The position numbers and the translations under genes are program-made. From the NCBI GenBank assembly GCA_035353815.1, contig DAOQAG010000016.1, positions 16,107 to 80,106 of the forward strand: a DNA stretch of 64,000 nucleotides. Reading direction: 5' to 3'. The stretch is from JAKPUX01 sp035353815. Lineage in GTDB: Bacteria > Zhuqueibacterota > Zhuqueibacteria > Residuimicrobiales > Residuimicrobiaceae. Positions 25,266-33,691 of this stretch are shown here, piece by piece. The notes under the pieces were generated by a model, which saw only the letters and a program-made list of their open reading frames with translations, searched no databases and was not told the origin of the DNA. Position 1 is the first letter of the stretch. Each line of letters starts with the position of its first letter.

Positions 25266-25907
25266 ATGAAAGCACTCAGACTGACCTTAGGCCTCTCCTT
25301 TCTCCTGGCTGCAGCGCCGGGGTGCGATTCCTCGATCAACAAGAGTGTCTTCGTTCAGGACGGAGAGCGCCGCGACACCGGGATCAACACGGTCAATGGC
25401 AGCATTACCGTTGGCAACGACTGCATCATCCGCGGCGGCTGCCGCACGGTCAATGGCTCGATCCGCATCGGGCAGAATTCGATGGTGCAGGAGCTGCAGG
25501 TGGTCAACGGCGACATCGAGATCGGGTCGAACAGCAAATCTCGCGACGACGTCACCACGGTGAATGGCTCGATCACACTGCATTCCGGCAGCAAGGTCGC
25601 CGGCGATCTGGCCTCCATCAACGGCAATCTCATGCTGGATCATGCGATCGCCGAACGGGACCTATCTCTCTATAACGGCAATGTCGAGCTCGCCAATAGC
25701 TCGCTGGTCAAGGGCGACCTCATAATCAAGGATTCCAAGGGTCACCACTCCGCGCAGCAGGTCATCACCATCCGCCTGGGGGAAGGCAGCGTCGTCGAAG
25801 GAGATATCCGGGTGCTCGAGGACGAAGTGAAAGTAAAGGTCTATCTGGGCAAGGAGGCCCGGGTCAACGGTGAAATCACCAATGCCGAGGTGATCCGGGA
25901 GACCTGA
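25266..25907 (+). CDS. Repeat lipoprotein with 'VNGxI' beta-helix-like strands
   Basis: A 213-residue protein with a lipobox ('LAAAPGC', Cys at about residue 19). The rest is a run of about six repeats spaced 18-20 residues with a Val/Ile/Tyr-Asn-Gly core ('NTVNGSITVGND', 'RTVNGSIRIGQN', 'QVVNGDIEIGSN', 'TTVNGSITLHSG', 'ASINGNLMLDHA', 'SLYNGNVELANS'). This pattern suggests a right-handed beta-helix like bactofilins and related polymer-forming or DUF4097-type proteins. It is an exported lipoprotein rather than a cytoplasmic bactofilin. Function unknown; a structural envelope role is inference. It ends 23 nt before a bidirectional terminator. Confidence 0.72.
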   Translation: MKALRLTLGLSFLLAAAPGCDSSINKSVFVQDGERRDTGINTVNGSITVGNDCIIRGGCRTVNGSIRIGQNSMVQELQVVNGDIEIGSNSKSRDDVTTVNGSITLHSGSKVAGDLASINGNLMLDHAIAERDLSLYNGNVELANSSLVKGDLIIKDSKGHHSAQQVITIRLGEGSVVEGDIRVLEDEVKVKVYLGKEARVNGEITNAEVIRET

Positions 25908-25929
25908 GGATGGAGACCACAGGGATATT

Positions 25930-25969
25930 AAAAAAGCCTGCTGCGAGGATTCGCGGCAGGCTTTTTTTT
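25930..25969. terminator. Bidirectional Rho-independent terminator
   Basis: A 15-16 bp stem with loop GGAT. The arms begin with AAAAAA and end with TTTTTTTT, so each strand has a T-tract after the stem (core GCCTGC / GCAGGC, one T:G wobble, then GCGA / TCGC). It serves the convergent genes at 25266-25907 (+) and 25984-27597 (-). Confidence 0.92.
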
Positions 25970-25983
25970 ATGCGCGGGTGAGG

Positions 25984-27597
25984 TTATTTGACGCGGATGA
26001 ACTCGATGCGGCGGTTTTTGGCCCGCCCCTCGGCGCTCTTGTTGTCGGCGATGGGATAGCGCGGGCCGAAGCCGATGGCCGTGATGCGCTCGCCGGCAAC
26101 GCCTTTTTTCATCAGGTACTGGCGCACCGCCTCGGCGCGGCGTTCGGAGAGCGTCTGGTTGGTCGCTGCCTTTCCGAGGTTGTCGGTAAAGCCGCGAATT
26201 TCAACGACGGCGGCGGCTTCGAGCAGCAGCGAATTGGCCACCTCGTCGAGCACCGGCAGCGATTCAGCCGTCAGTTCGGCCTTTCCGGAGGCGAAAGTAA
26301 CACCCTGGAGCACCATGGCGGCGCTGCTGTGTTCCGTCGGCGCCACCTGCAGTTCGTCCGGACAGCCATCCTCATCCTCGAAGCCGTTTTTGGTCTCCGG
26401 ATCGCGCGGACACTGGTCGCGCTCGTCGGGGATACCGTCGCCGTCGAGGTCGGAATCAGGGCAGCCATCTTCATCCATATAGCCGTTGATGGTCTCGGGC
26501 TGGTCGGGGCATTTGTCGACGAGGTCGACGATCAGGTCGCCGTCGTTATCGATGTCCGGGCAGCCGTTCTGGTCCTCAAAACCGTCGAGATCCTCGGCCT
26601 TGTCCGGGCAGGCATCGAGCGCATCGACGATCCCGTCCTGATCGTTGTCGGTATCGGGGCAGCCGTCCTCATCCTCGAAATGATCCATATCCTCGGCCGC
26701 GTTCGCACAGAGGTCGCTGACATCCGGTATGCCGTCCTGGTCATTATCGAGGTCCGGCACGCCATCGCCATCCTCATACCCGTCGAGATCCTCGGGAAGA
26801 AGAGGCGCCAGATCTTGCTGGTCGATAACCCCGTCATTATCATTGTCGGGATCCGGCGCGCCATCGAGATCCTGAAAACCGTCAAAATCCTCGGGATGGA
26901 GGGGATCGGCATCGAGCTTGTCGACATAGCCGTCACGGTCCCGGTCGCTCTGATGGCGGAAATACCAGGTCAAGGTGGCCATCCCCTCCAGAACCTGGGC
27001 ATTGATATCGTCCTGGCCGACATTGTCGCTGCGGAGGTTGAGCAAACTGGTAAAGCGCGCGCCAAGATCGAGGGAGAGGCCGGGATGCAAATAGAGCTCG
27101 ACGCCGGCGCCTTCATAGAGCGCAGCATTCCTGCGCCAGCCGCTGATGCGCTCCCCCCAACGCCAGAGATGGTCCTGCCAAAAGGTCACCTTCTCGCCGG
27201 TCAGATAGCGCAGATCCCAAAAGAGCACACCCGTGCCGAGGGCGATATAGGGCTTGATCGCGCCATTCCGGCTCGGGGTGAGCCGCAGCCCCAGACTCCA
27301 GGGAAAAATGAAGGTGCGGTGCATGTCATCGGGATCTTTCTGGTAGTGCGAGCCCTCACGGCTGGGCTTGAAACTGCCATAGGCCAGCTGCGTCTCGAGC
27401 TGCAAAAAGCGGCTGAGGCCATAGCGTAAGCCGATGCCGCTGGTGGTACCGACCGCCGCACGATCGGGAACATCGCCGAGAAATTTGACGGCCCCCCCGT
27501 GGAGCGTGAGGCCCAGGGCGGAATTCCAGATCTGGGCCTGCAATGTCAGGGGGAAGAGGAGCGTGAGGAGGATAAGTGTCCAATATGGTCTGTGCAT
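25984..27597 (-). CDS. OmpA-family outer membrane protein with thrombospondin type 3 repeats
   Basis: A 537-residue protein. A signal peptide (residues 1-22) is followed by a beta-barrel of about 190 residues (aromatic alternating strands). Residues about 215-415 are Asp-rich TSP3 repeats such as 'DNDQDGIPDVSDLC' that bind Ca2+ in known proteins. The C-terminal OmpA peptidoglycan-binding domain has 'IRGFTDNLGKAATNQTLSERRAEAVRQYL' split around the usual Asp and Arg residues, ending 'NRRIEFIRVK'. This architecture anchors the outer membrane to peptidoglycan and is common in Bacteroidota and relatives. It is monocistronic and shares a terminator with the convergent lipoprotein gene. Confidence 0.9.
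   Translation of the reverse strand: MHRPYWTLILLTLLFPLTLQAQIWNSALGLTLHGGAVKFLGDVPDRAAVGTTSGIGLRYGLSRFLQLETQLAYGSFKPSREGSHYQKDPDDMHRTFIFPWSLGLRLTPSRNGAIKPYIALGTGVLFWDLRYLTGEKVTFWQDHLWRWGERISGWRRNAALYEGAGVELYLHPGLSLDLGARFTSLLNLRSDNVGQDDINAQVLEGMATLTWYFRHQSDRDRDGYVDKLDADPLHPEDFDGFQDLDGAPDPDNDNDGVIDQQDLAPLLPEDLDGYEDGDGVPDLDNDQDGIPDVSDLCANAAEDMDHFEDEDGCPDTDNDQDGIVDALDACPDKAEDLDGFEDQNGCPDIDNDGDLIVDLVDKCPDQPETINGYMDEDGCPDSDLDGDGIPDERDQCPRDPETKNGFEDEDGCPDELQVAPTEHSSAAMVLQGVTFASGKAELTAESLPVLDEVANSLLLEAAAVVEIRGFTDNLGKAATNQTLSERRAEAVRQYLMKKGVAGERITAIGFGPRYPIADNKSAEGRAKNRRIEFIRVK
26380..26935 (-). repeat. TSP3 calcium-binding repeat region within the OmpA-like gene
   Basis: About eleven Asp-rich repeats of 16-23 residues, built on Asp-x-Asp-x-Asp-Gly-x-x-Asp cores with a periodic Cys in the later ones. 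DNA copies are diverged, so this is an old protein repeat, not a recent duplication. Confidence 0.75.
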
Positions 27598-27739
27598 GCC
27601 GGACCCCGTGCCAGGTGAGGGGAAATAGTGTTCTGTCTATGTTACATACGGAAAAAAAAGGCAGGTGCGTAAACGCAGCAAACGAGGAGAGAAACGAAGC
27701 CAGAACCCGATAAGATTATGAGAGTTAGGAAAAATTCAC

Positions 27740-27768
27740 TTGCACTTGAAGCACGAATCGCCTATCTT
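27740..27768 (+). promoter_or_regulatory. Promoter of the 156-residue anchored protein
   Basis: TTGCAC (27740-27745), 17-nt spacer and TATCTT (27763-27768). The ATG at 27805 lies about 30 nt beyond the predicted start and has CAGGAG upstream. The ORF would extend upstream to 27718, but that part lies in the promoter. Confidence 0.58.
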
Positions 27769-27804
27769 AAGCCATACTCTCCCTTTCCCTGTCAGGAGTC
27801 CGTC

Positions 27805-28275
27805 ATGTCGCTTCTTTTTACCTTCGCCCTGGTGATCGCCGTCGTCGGCCTGGGCTATCTTGTCATCCTGAGACTTCGCCCCAAGCCGCAGGTCCATGCC
27901 GACAAGCTGATGTTGAGCGCGGTGCGGCGGCGCACTGCGGGGGTGCAGCGCAGTCTCGAGCTCACGCGCGAGGAACACAGCGAGATCAACGCCCTGTTGG
28001 AGAAACAGTGGCAGATCCTGCATGAGCGCTGGATCGGCGTCGGGGCCCAGCATCTCAGCGGCTTCATCAGCGACGCGGCCGGGCTGCCCGCGCCCGACGA
28101 CAACGACTGGCGGCTCCTGCTGCTCTATGGTCTGAAAGATTATGCGATGTTCCGCCGCTGCGTCGATGTGCTGGAGAGTGAAAGTTTTAATCTGCTGCGT
28201 CATCATCTCGAGATCCGCCTGGTGCCCGGGGAATCGGTGCTGCAGATGCATCACCAGCTGCGCCGCCTGTTATAG
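27805..28275 (+). CDS. Unknown membrane-anchored protein (156 residues)
   Basis: Starts at the ATG at 27805, preceded by CAGGAG and downstream of a good promoter. An N-terminal membrane segment (residues 2-22) is followed by a cytoplasmic-type helical domain with 'RRRTAGVQRSLELTREE' and 'LLEKQWQILHERWIG', then a compact C-terminal part ('LVPGESVLQMHHQLRRLL'). No family recognised. It is convergent with the zinc-ribbon gene, whose stop lies 64 nt away across a GC-rich stretch with repeated ccggccggcgcc words. Confidence 0.65.
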   Translation: MSLLFTFALVIAVVGLGYLVILRLRPKPQVHADKLMLSAVRRRTAGVQRSLELTREEHSEINALLEKQWQILHERWIGVGAQHLSGFISDAAGLPAPDDNDWRLLLLYGLKDYAMFRRCVDVLESESFNLLRHHLEIRLVPGESVLQMHHQLRRLL

Positions 28276-28339
28276 AGCGCTCCGCCATCCGGCCGGCGCC
28301 GCTGCTCCGACCGTAGCCGCTTCTCCGGCCGGCGCCTCC

Positions 28340-28627
28340 TCAGCCGTTTTTCTTCCCAAAGAGTTCGTCGAGCCGGCGGCGGGCCTCATCCGCTTTCGTG
28401 TTCACCGCGGCCGGCTGTGCGGCGGCCGTAAAGTACTCGCAATAGTTCCCCATCTCCTTCTCCTGGACCCAATCGGCCTGCGGCTCGCGGCAGCCATGGT
28501 AGGCCAGGGCGTCGAAGAAGCGGCAGTTCCGGCAGCAGTGGAGATAGCTGCTGCAGCGCGGACAGAGCTGCTGGCGCCCGGGTTTGCTTTCGAGCGGTAT
28601 TTCGGCCTGGCAGTGGTAGCAGATCAT
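28340..28627 (-). CDS. Small cysteine-rich zinc-ribbon protein
   Basis: A 95-residue protein with several Cys pairs: 'CYHCQ' and 'CPRCSSYLHCCRNC' in the first 40 residues and 'CREP...NYCEYF' later, which suggests two zinc ribbons. The last 30 residues are a charged helix. Function unknown; similar small proteins are usually protein- or nucleic-acid-binding. The ATG at 28627 overlaps the region of the YigZ stop (28631), and AAGGAA precedes it, so the genes are coupled. It is the last gene of the long lipid-synthesis operon. Confidence 0.7.
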   Translation of the reverse strand: MICYHCQAEIPLESKPGRQQLCPRCSSYLHCCRNCRFFDALAYHGCREPQADWVQEKEMGNYCEYFTAAAQPAAVNTKADEARRRLDELFGKKNG

Positions 28628-28630
28628 AGG

Positions 28631-29239
28631 TTATTCCTTCCAGCGGATGGTTCCATGGGTCAGATCCACAGCCGCAGTCCGGAAGGGCTCCGCCTCCTGG
28701 AGGCGCAGGCCGAGGCGCATCGAGACCTCTTCCCCATAGTCGGCCTCCTCGATCGCTGCAGCGTGCCGTTCGATCAATTTCATCACCGCGTTGAGATGGT
28801 CGTAGCCCACGGCGAAGGCCAGGCTTTGCGTGTGCCATATTTTTTCGACCGGCGCGCCCTCGAGGACGAGAGCGGCGCTCTCCGCATAGGCGCGGACCAG
28901 CCCGCCTGTCCCGAGCTTGGTGCCGCCAAAATAGCGCACCACGACGACGATAAGGTTGGTCAGTTCGCGTCCGGTGATGACCTGAAGGATGGGTTTGCCG
29001 GCGGTGCCGGAGGGTTCGCCGTCGTCGGCGAATCGGCTGTGTTCACCCGGGCCGCTGCCGAGGCGCCAGGCGAAACAATGGTGGGTTGCGTCAAAATAGC
29101 GGCGGCGCAGTTCGTCGACAAAGGCCTCCGCCTCGGCGCGTTCGGCCACGGGCGCGGCGAAGGCGAGAAAACGGGAGCCCTTGATCTTGAGCGCGGCCTC
29201 GGCCGCGCCCGCTATGGTCAGATAAAAGTCCTGGTTCAT
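28631..29239 (-). CDS. yigZ: YigZ/IMPACT family protein (UPF0029)
   Basis: A 202-residue protein with the IMPACT/YigZ signature: 'KGSRFLAFAAPV', 'THHCFAWRLG', 'FADDGEPSGTAGKPIL' and 'NLIVVVVRYFGGTKLGTGGLVRAY'. The second, C-terminal ferredoxin-like domain is also present. The yeast and E. coli relatives act in translation control or bind nucleic acids; the bacterial role is unsettled. The ATG at 29239 lies 36 nt after the acyl-CoA dehydrogenase stop, in a spacer with a small hairpin (ccgggc / gcccgg). Confidence 0.9.
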   Translation of the reverse strand: MNQDFYLTIAGAAEAALKIKGSRFLAFAAPVAERAEAEAFVDELRRRYFDATHHCFAWRLGSGPGEHSRFADDGEPSGTAGKPILQVITGRELTNLIVVVVRYFGGTKLGTGGLVRAYAESAALVLEGAPVEKIWHTQSLAFAVGYDHLNAVMKLIERHAAAIEEADYGEEVSMRLGLRLQEAEPFRTAAVDLTHGTIRWKE

Positions 29240-29275
29240 GCCCCATCAGGCGCCGGGCGGGCAGCCCGGTAGAGG

Positions 29276-30436
29276 TTACTGCCCGCTGGCACTTTCCTTG
29301 ATGACGTGGCGCGCGATAACCCCACGCTGGATCTGATTGGTGCCCTCATAGATCTGGGTGATTTTAGCGTCGCGCATGTACTTTTCGATCGGGTAATCCT
29401 TCATATAGCCATAGCCGCCGAAGATCTGCACCGCGTCCGTGGTGACGCGCATGGCGACATCGCCGGCCAGGACCTTGCACATCGCGGATTCGCGGCCATA
29501 ATCCTTCTCCCCGGCGTCGATCATGCGGGCGGTGGAATAGACCAGGGCCCGCGCCGCCTCAATCCCGGTGGCCATGTCGGCGAGCATGAACTGGATGGCC
29601 TGAAAACTGCTGATGCTCTGCCCGAACTGCTGGCGCGTGCGGGCATAGCGCACGGCGTGGTCCAGGGCCCCCTGGGCGATGCCGACCGCCTGGGCGGCCA
29701 CGCCGGGACGGGAGCGGTCCAGGGTCTTCATGGCGATGGGAAAGCCCATGCCCTCCTTGCCGAGCAGATTCTCCTTGGGGATGCGGCAATCCTGAAAGAC
29801 CACCTCGCAGGTGGCCGAGGCGCGGATGCCCATCTTGTCTTCCTTTTTGCCGAAGATCAGACCCGGGGTCCCCTCTTCGACGATGAAGGCCGTGGCGCCG
29901 CGGGCGCCGCGCGAGGGATCGGTGTTGGCGATGACCGTATAATAACGCGCCACGCCGCCGTTGGTGATAAAGTGCTTGGTGCCGTTGAGGATATAGGCAT
30001 CCCCGTCGAGCCGGGCGGTGGTCTGGATCGCGCCGGCATCCGAACCGGCCTCCGGCTCAGTCAGGCAAAAGGCCGCAAGGCCTTCCCCACGGGCGAGCAC
30101 AGGCAGGAACTTGCGTTTCTGCTCCTCGCTTCCGGCGATGAGGATCGGAAAGGTACCGAGTCCCGTTCCGGCCAGGGCGAGGGCGATGCCGCCGCAAGCC
30201 CGCGAGAATTCTTCGGTCACAATCGCCATCTCGGTGATGCCGCCCCCCATGCCCTCATACTCCTCCGGTATCCAGAGCCGGAAAAAGTCCATCCGCGCCA
30301 TCTCCTTGACGATCGGCCAGGGGAATTCGGCGGTCTGGTCATAGCCGGCGGCCGCGGGGGCGATGGTGCCCCGGGCGAATTCGCGCGCCAACTGCTGCAG
30401 CGCCTGCTGCATCTCGGTCAGATAGTAATTCATCAT
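29276..30436 (-). CDS. Acyl-CoA dehydrogenase
   Basis: A 386-residue protein with the full acyl-CoA dehydrogenase fold: 'AAFCLTEPEAGSDAGAIQTTA' motif (split here) for FAD binding, 'GIRASATCEVVFQDCRIP', and 'FGGYGYMKDYPIEKYMRDAKITQIYEG', which includes the catalytic Glu in 'IYEGTNQIQR'. It introduces the trans double bond of acyl-CoA (or acyl-ACP-like) substrates with FAD. The chain length or branched specificity cannot be inferred. The ATG at 30436 overlaps the rnc stop by 4 nt. A catabolic-type enzyme inside a biosynthetic fab operon is unusual; it could serve a redox step. Confidence 0.9.
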   Translation of the reverse strand: MMNYYLTEMQQALQQLAREFARGTIAPAAAGYDQTAEFPWPIVKEMARMDFFRLWIPEEYEGMGGGITEMAIVTEEFSRACGGIALALAGTGLGTFPILIAGSEEQKRKFLPVLARGEGLAAFCLTEPEAGSDAGAIQTTARLDGDAYILNGTKHFITNGGVARYYTVIANTDPSRGARGATAFIVEEGTPGLIFGKKEDKMGIRASATCEVVFQDCRIPKENLLGKEGMGFPIAMKTLDRSRPGVAAQAVGIAQGALDHAVRYARTRQQFGQSISSFQAIQFMLADMATGIEAARALVYSTARMIDAGEKDYGRESAMCKVLAGDVAMRVTTDAVQIFGGYGYMKDYPIEKYMRDAKITQIYEGTNQIQRGVIARHVIKESASGQ

Positions 30437-31200
30437 AACTGGCCTTTCTCTCGTTTCTGCTGTAGCAGGTTGAACGCCTCTTCCGCGGCATGCTGTTCGG
30501 CTGCCTTTTTCGAGGAGCCGACGCCGGAGCCGAATTTGCTCCCGTTAATAAAAACCCCCACCGTAAAAGTCTTGTTATGGTCGGGACCTTCTTCATTTTC
30601 GACCATGTAGATCGGCCCGGTCTTGCTTTCGCGTTGACAGTACTCGAGCAAAAGGCTCTTGAAGTTCTTGTACTGCGTCTCTTCGAGCAGGGCCGAAAGT
30701 CCGGTGACGATATGCTTGAGGATCAGCTTGCGTGTCGGTTCGAGACCGCCATCGAGGTACATCGCGCCGATCACGGCCTCGACCGCATCCGCGAGGATCG
30801 AGTCGCGCGATCGCCCGCCGGCGCGCTCCTCTGAATCGTTGAGCAGGATAAAGCGGCCGAGATCGAACTCGTGCGCGACCCGGCCGAGATTGACGCGGTT
30901 GACCAGAAGCGACTTGTAGTTGGTCAACACCCCCTCCTCTTCATCCGGGAAATCCGCATAGAGGATCTCGGTCACGACCAGACCGAGGACGGCGTCACCG
31001 AGCAGCTCGAGGCGTTCATTCGATTTCAGACGGTCTTCACCGGTCTGCGCCAGATAGGAACGGTGTTTGAGCGACTGGATCAACAGCGACTGGTCATGGA
31101 ACCGGTAATTGATCAGGACCATCAGCTCTTCGAGCTGGGGCGGCCTGGCCTTCTGACGCGGCGCAAAAAGTCTGAAGAGGGAATCCTTCAACCATTGCAT
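30433..31200 (-). CDS. rnc: Ribonuclease III
   Basis: A 255-residue protein from the ATG at 31200, which has GGAAG 5 nt upstream; an in-frame ATG at 31212 is possible. The catalytic signature 'NERLELLGDAVLGLVVTEIL' (Glu and Asp of the active centre) is at about residues 60-80. The double-stranded-RNA-binding domain fills the last 70 residues ('GSGVGSSKKAAEQHAAEEAF'). It cleaves structured RNAs, including rRNA precursors. It is downstream of fabF with a stable hairpin between, and its stop overlaps the acyl-CoA dehydrogenase start. Such hairpins can be substrates for RNase III autocontrol; that is inference. Confidence 0.93.
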   Translation of the reverse strand: MQWLKDSLFRLFAPRQKARPPQLEELMVLINYRFHDQSLLIQSLKHRSYLAQTGEDRLKSNERLELLGDAVLGLVVTEILYADFPDEEEGVLTNYKSLLVNRVNLGRVAHEFDLGRFILLNDSEERAGGRSRDSILADAVEAVIGAMYLDGGLEPTRKLILKHIVTGLSALLEETQYKNFKSLLLEYCQRESKTGPIYMVENEEGPDHNKTFTVGVFINGSKFGSGVGSSKKAAEQHAAEEAFNLLQQKREKGQL

Positions 31201-31238
31201 GGCAGCTTCCATTTTTCGGGTTCCGTAGCATTCCGGTT

Positions 31239-31258
31239 ACCCGGAGCATTCTCCGGGT
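31239..31258 (-). other. Intergenic hairpin between fabF and rnc
   Basis: A perfect 8-bp stem (acccggag / ctccgggt) with a 4-nt loop, with no T-tract after it. It is therefore probably not a terminator but a pause, processing or stability element. Confidence 0.6.
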
Positions 31259-31269
31259 CAAGTCCTCTG

Positions 31270-32514
31270 TCAGGCGGCGTATTTCTTGAACGCCAGAGTA
31301 ACATTGTGTCCGCCGAAACCGAAAGAGTTGGAAAGGACCACGTCCACCCGGCGCGCCAGCGCGCGGTTGGGGACATAGTTAAGGTCGCATTCCGGATCGG
31401 GGGTCACCAGATTGGCTGTCGGGTGCACCATTTGTTTCTGAATAGACATGATCGCAGCGATGGCCTCAACCGCACCCGAGCCACCCAGCAAATGACCCAG
31501 CATCGATTTGGATGAGCTGATCGCCAGTCCCCGGGCGTGCTCGCCGAAAACCTTCTTGATCGCCAGAGTTTCGATCTTGTCGTTGAGGGGCGTGGACGTG
31601 CCATGGGCGTTGATATAGTCGACCGACGCGGGGGGCAACCCGGCGTTGCGCAGGGCCAGTTCCATCGAACGAACCGCCCCATGGCCGTGCGGGTCGGGAG
31701 CGGTGATGTGGTTGGCGTCAGCGCTGAAGCCGTAGCCGCCGACCTCGCAATAGATTTTGGCGCCGCGCCGCTTGGCGTGCTCAAGCTCTTCGAGCAGCAG
31801 GACCGCGCCGCCTTCGCCCATGACAAAACCATCGCGATTCAGGTCGAAGGGGCGGCTGGCGAGTTCCGGTTCGTCATTGCGGACCGACATGGCGCGCAGG
31901 GCATTGAACCCGGCCACTCCGATGGGATTGATCGGGGCTTCGGAGCCGCCGGTGAGCACGCAGGTGGCCTCGCCGTTGCGGATGTGGTTGCAGGCCAGGC
32001 CGATGGCATGCGCCGAGGAGGCACATGCCGAAACCGTCGAATAGTTGATCCCCCTCAGGCCATGGATGATGGAGATCAGCCCGGGGGCCATGTCGGGAAT
32101 GAGCATGGGGATGAGGAAGGGGCTGATGCGGCTGGGGCCGCGATCGAAAAGCACCTTGCATTCCCGTTGAAAAACCTGCATGCCGCCGATGCCCGAGCCG
32201 AGGATGACGCCAAATTGGTCACGATCCACCTGCTCGAGATCGATCCCCGAATCCGCCAGCGCTTTGGCGGCCGGGATCACCGCCAGATGGGTGAACCGGT
32301 CCATGCGCCGCGCCTCTTTGGCATCGATGTGATCGGTGACCACAAGATCCTTGATCTCGCCCGCGATCCGGGTATCATAACCGGTCGAATCAAAGGCCTC
32401 ATAGCGGGAGATGCCGCTCTTCCCGGCCACCAGATTGGCAAACATCTCTTCGGGCGAATGCCCCAAGGGGGATACCACGCCCATGCCTGTAACCACTACT
32501 CTAATTCCTGGCAT
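31270..32514 (-). CDS. fabF: 3-oxoacyl-ACP synthase II (KAS II)
   Basis: A 414-residue condensing enzyme with the catalytic triad Cys164 ('VSACASSAHA'), His304 ('NAHGTSTPLND') and His341 ('LGHLLGGSGAVE'); Lys336 is also in place. It elongates acyl-ACP with malonyl-ACP. The ATG at 32514 is preceded by GAGGTGAG. It follows acpP in the order acpP-fabF-rnc, which is widespread. The length fits FabF. Confidence 0.95.
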   Translation of the reverse strand: MPGIRVVVTGMGVVSPLGHSPEEMFANLVAGKSGISRYEAFDSTGYDTRIAGEIKDLVVTDHIDAKEARRMDRFTHLAVIPAAKALADSGIDLEQVDRDQFGVILGSGIGGMQVFQRECKVLFDRGPSRISPFLIPMLIPDMAPGLISIIHGLRGINYSTVSACASSAHAIGLACNHIRNGEATCVLTGGSEAPINPIGVAGFNALRAMSVRNDEPELASRPFDLNRDGFVMGEGGAVLLLEELEHAKRRGAKIYCEVGGYGFSADANHITAPDPHGHGAVRSMELALRNAGLPPASVDYINAHGTSTPLNDKIETLAIKKVFGEHARGLAISSSKSMLGHLLGGSGAVEAIAAIMSIQKQMVHPTANLVTPDPECDLNYVPNRALARRVDVVLSNSFGFGGHNVTLAFKKYAA

Positions 32515-32566
32515 TGCTCACCTCATCAGCAGTCATAATTCAGCCTGTGCCGGCAGCAGGGTAAAC

Positions 32567-32593
32567 GAAGGGGCAACTCGCGGTTGCCCCTTC
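32567..32593 (-). other. Intergenic hairpin between acpP and fabF
   Basis: A perfect 11-bp stem (gaaggggcaac / gttgccccttc) with a 5-nt loop, 7 nt after the acpP stop. Only a weak T content follows, so it may be an attenuator or a 3'-end stabiliser that lets acpP RNA outnumber fabF RNA. Confidence 0.7.
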
Positions 32594-32599
32594 AGGTCG

Positions 32600-32836
32600 T
32601 CATTTGCCCATCTTCTCATTGAGATATTTGAGGGCATCGCCAACAGAGGCCAGCTTTTCCGCTTCCTCGTCGGGAATTTCAATCCCAAACTCTTCCTCGA
32701 ATGCCATGACCAGCTCGACGGTATCCAGCGAGTCGGCACCGAGATCATCGATGAACGAGGCTCCGGGCACGACTTCATTGGCATCGACACCAAGCTGCTG
32801 GACGATGATTTCCTTGACGCGATCTTCAATAGCCAT
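32600..32836 (-). CDS. acpP: Acyl carrier protein
   Basis: A 78-residue acidic four-helix protein with the phosphopantetheine site Asp-Ser-Leu at residues 35-37 (Ser36) in 'DDLGADSLDTVE'. It carries growing acyl chains for FabD, FabH, FabF and FabG encoded around it. The start is the ATG at 32836 with GGAGG upstream; an ATG 15 nt further up would add five residues. The 100 nt after fabG may contain an internal promoter, but no clear boxes are seen. Confidence 0.96.
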   Translation of the reverse strand: MAIEDRVKEIIVQQLGVDANEVVPGASFIDDLGADSLDTVELVMAFEEEFGIEIPDEEAEKLASVGDALKYLNEKMGK

Positions 32837-32937
32837 TGTCTTTTCCTCCATTGATAATGTGGTACAACCGTATTAATGTGAACTATCCAGGATTTCCTTA
32901 TTTCCCTTACGTGTTACTTTGCGCCGCGGTCTCGCCC

Positions 32938-33681
32938 CTACATGACCATGCCGCCATCGGCGTGCAGCACTTGCCCGGTCACGTAATCAGCAAGGGGGCT
33001 GGCAAGAAACAGAACGATATCGGCGACATCCTGCGCCGTGCCCGGCCGTTTAAGCGGGATGAGGGTGAGAAAGCTCTCCCGGGCGCTTTGCGGCAAGTCC
33101 TTGGTCATATCGGTTTCGATATAGCCGGGCGCCACGGCATTGACCTGAATATTGCGCCCGCCCAGTTCCTTGGCCGCCGATTTGGTGAGGCCGATCACCC
33201 CGGCCTTGGAGGCGGCATAGTTGGCCTGACCGGCGTTGCCCATCACCCCGACCACCGAGGCGATATTGATGATCTTGCCCGCGTGCTGCTTCATCATCAC
33301 CCGGGCAGCGGCCTTGACGCCGTTGAAGGTGCCCTTGAGGTTGACCGCGATGACGCTGTCCCATTGCGCCTCTTCCATGCGCACCAGCAGGCCGTCGCGC
33401 GTGATTCCGGCGTTATTGACCAGAATGTCGAGGTGCCCCCACGCAGCGAGCGTGCCCTCGATCAGGGCCTCGGCTTCCGCCAGTTTACTGACGTCACCTT
33501 TCATCGCCAGACTCTTGCGGCCCATGGCCTGCACCTCGGCCGCTACGGCTTCGGCGCCCGCGAGATCGATATCGGAGACGGCAACGTCCGCGCCGGCTCC
33601 TGCCAGCCGCAGCACAATGGCTTTGCCAATGCCCCGGGCGCCGCCGGTGACGATCGCCGTTTTTCCAGTCAAGTCAATCAA
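32938..33681 (-). CDS. fabG: 3-oxoacyl-ACP reductase
   Basis: A 247-residue short-chain dehydrogenase from a TTG at 33681 (Met-Ile-Asp-Leu-Thr-Gly), preceded by GAGG; the longer ORF overlaps fabD and is rejected. NADPH-binding 'TGGARGIGKAI' is at residues 12-22, 'NNAGITRDGLL' about 85-95, and the Ser-Tyr-Lys triad lies in 'NIASVVG' and 'YAASKAG'. The ending 'GQVLHADGGMVM' is typical of FabG. It reduces 3-oxoacyl-ACP. The start lies 10 nt after the fabD stop, inside its Shine-Dalgarno context. Confidence 0.94.
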   Translation of the reverse strand: MIDLTGKTAIVTGGARGIGKAIVLRLAGAGADVAVSDIDLAGAEAVAAEVQAMGRKSLAMKGDVSKLAEAEALIEGTLAAWGHLDILVNNAGITRDGLLVRMEEAQWDSVIAVNLKGTFNGVKAAARVMMKQHAGKIINIASVVGVMGNAGQANYAASKAGVIGLTKSAAKELGGRNIQVNAVAPGYIETDMTKDLPQSARESFLTLIPLKRPGTAQDVADIVLFLASPLADYVTGQVLHADGGMVM

Positions 33682-33691
33682 AGGGGTATCC

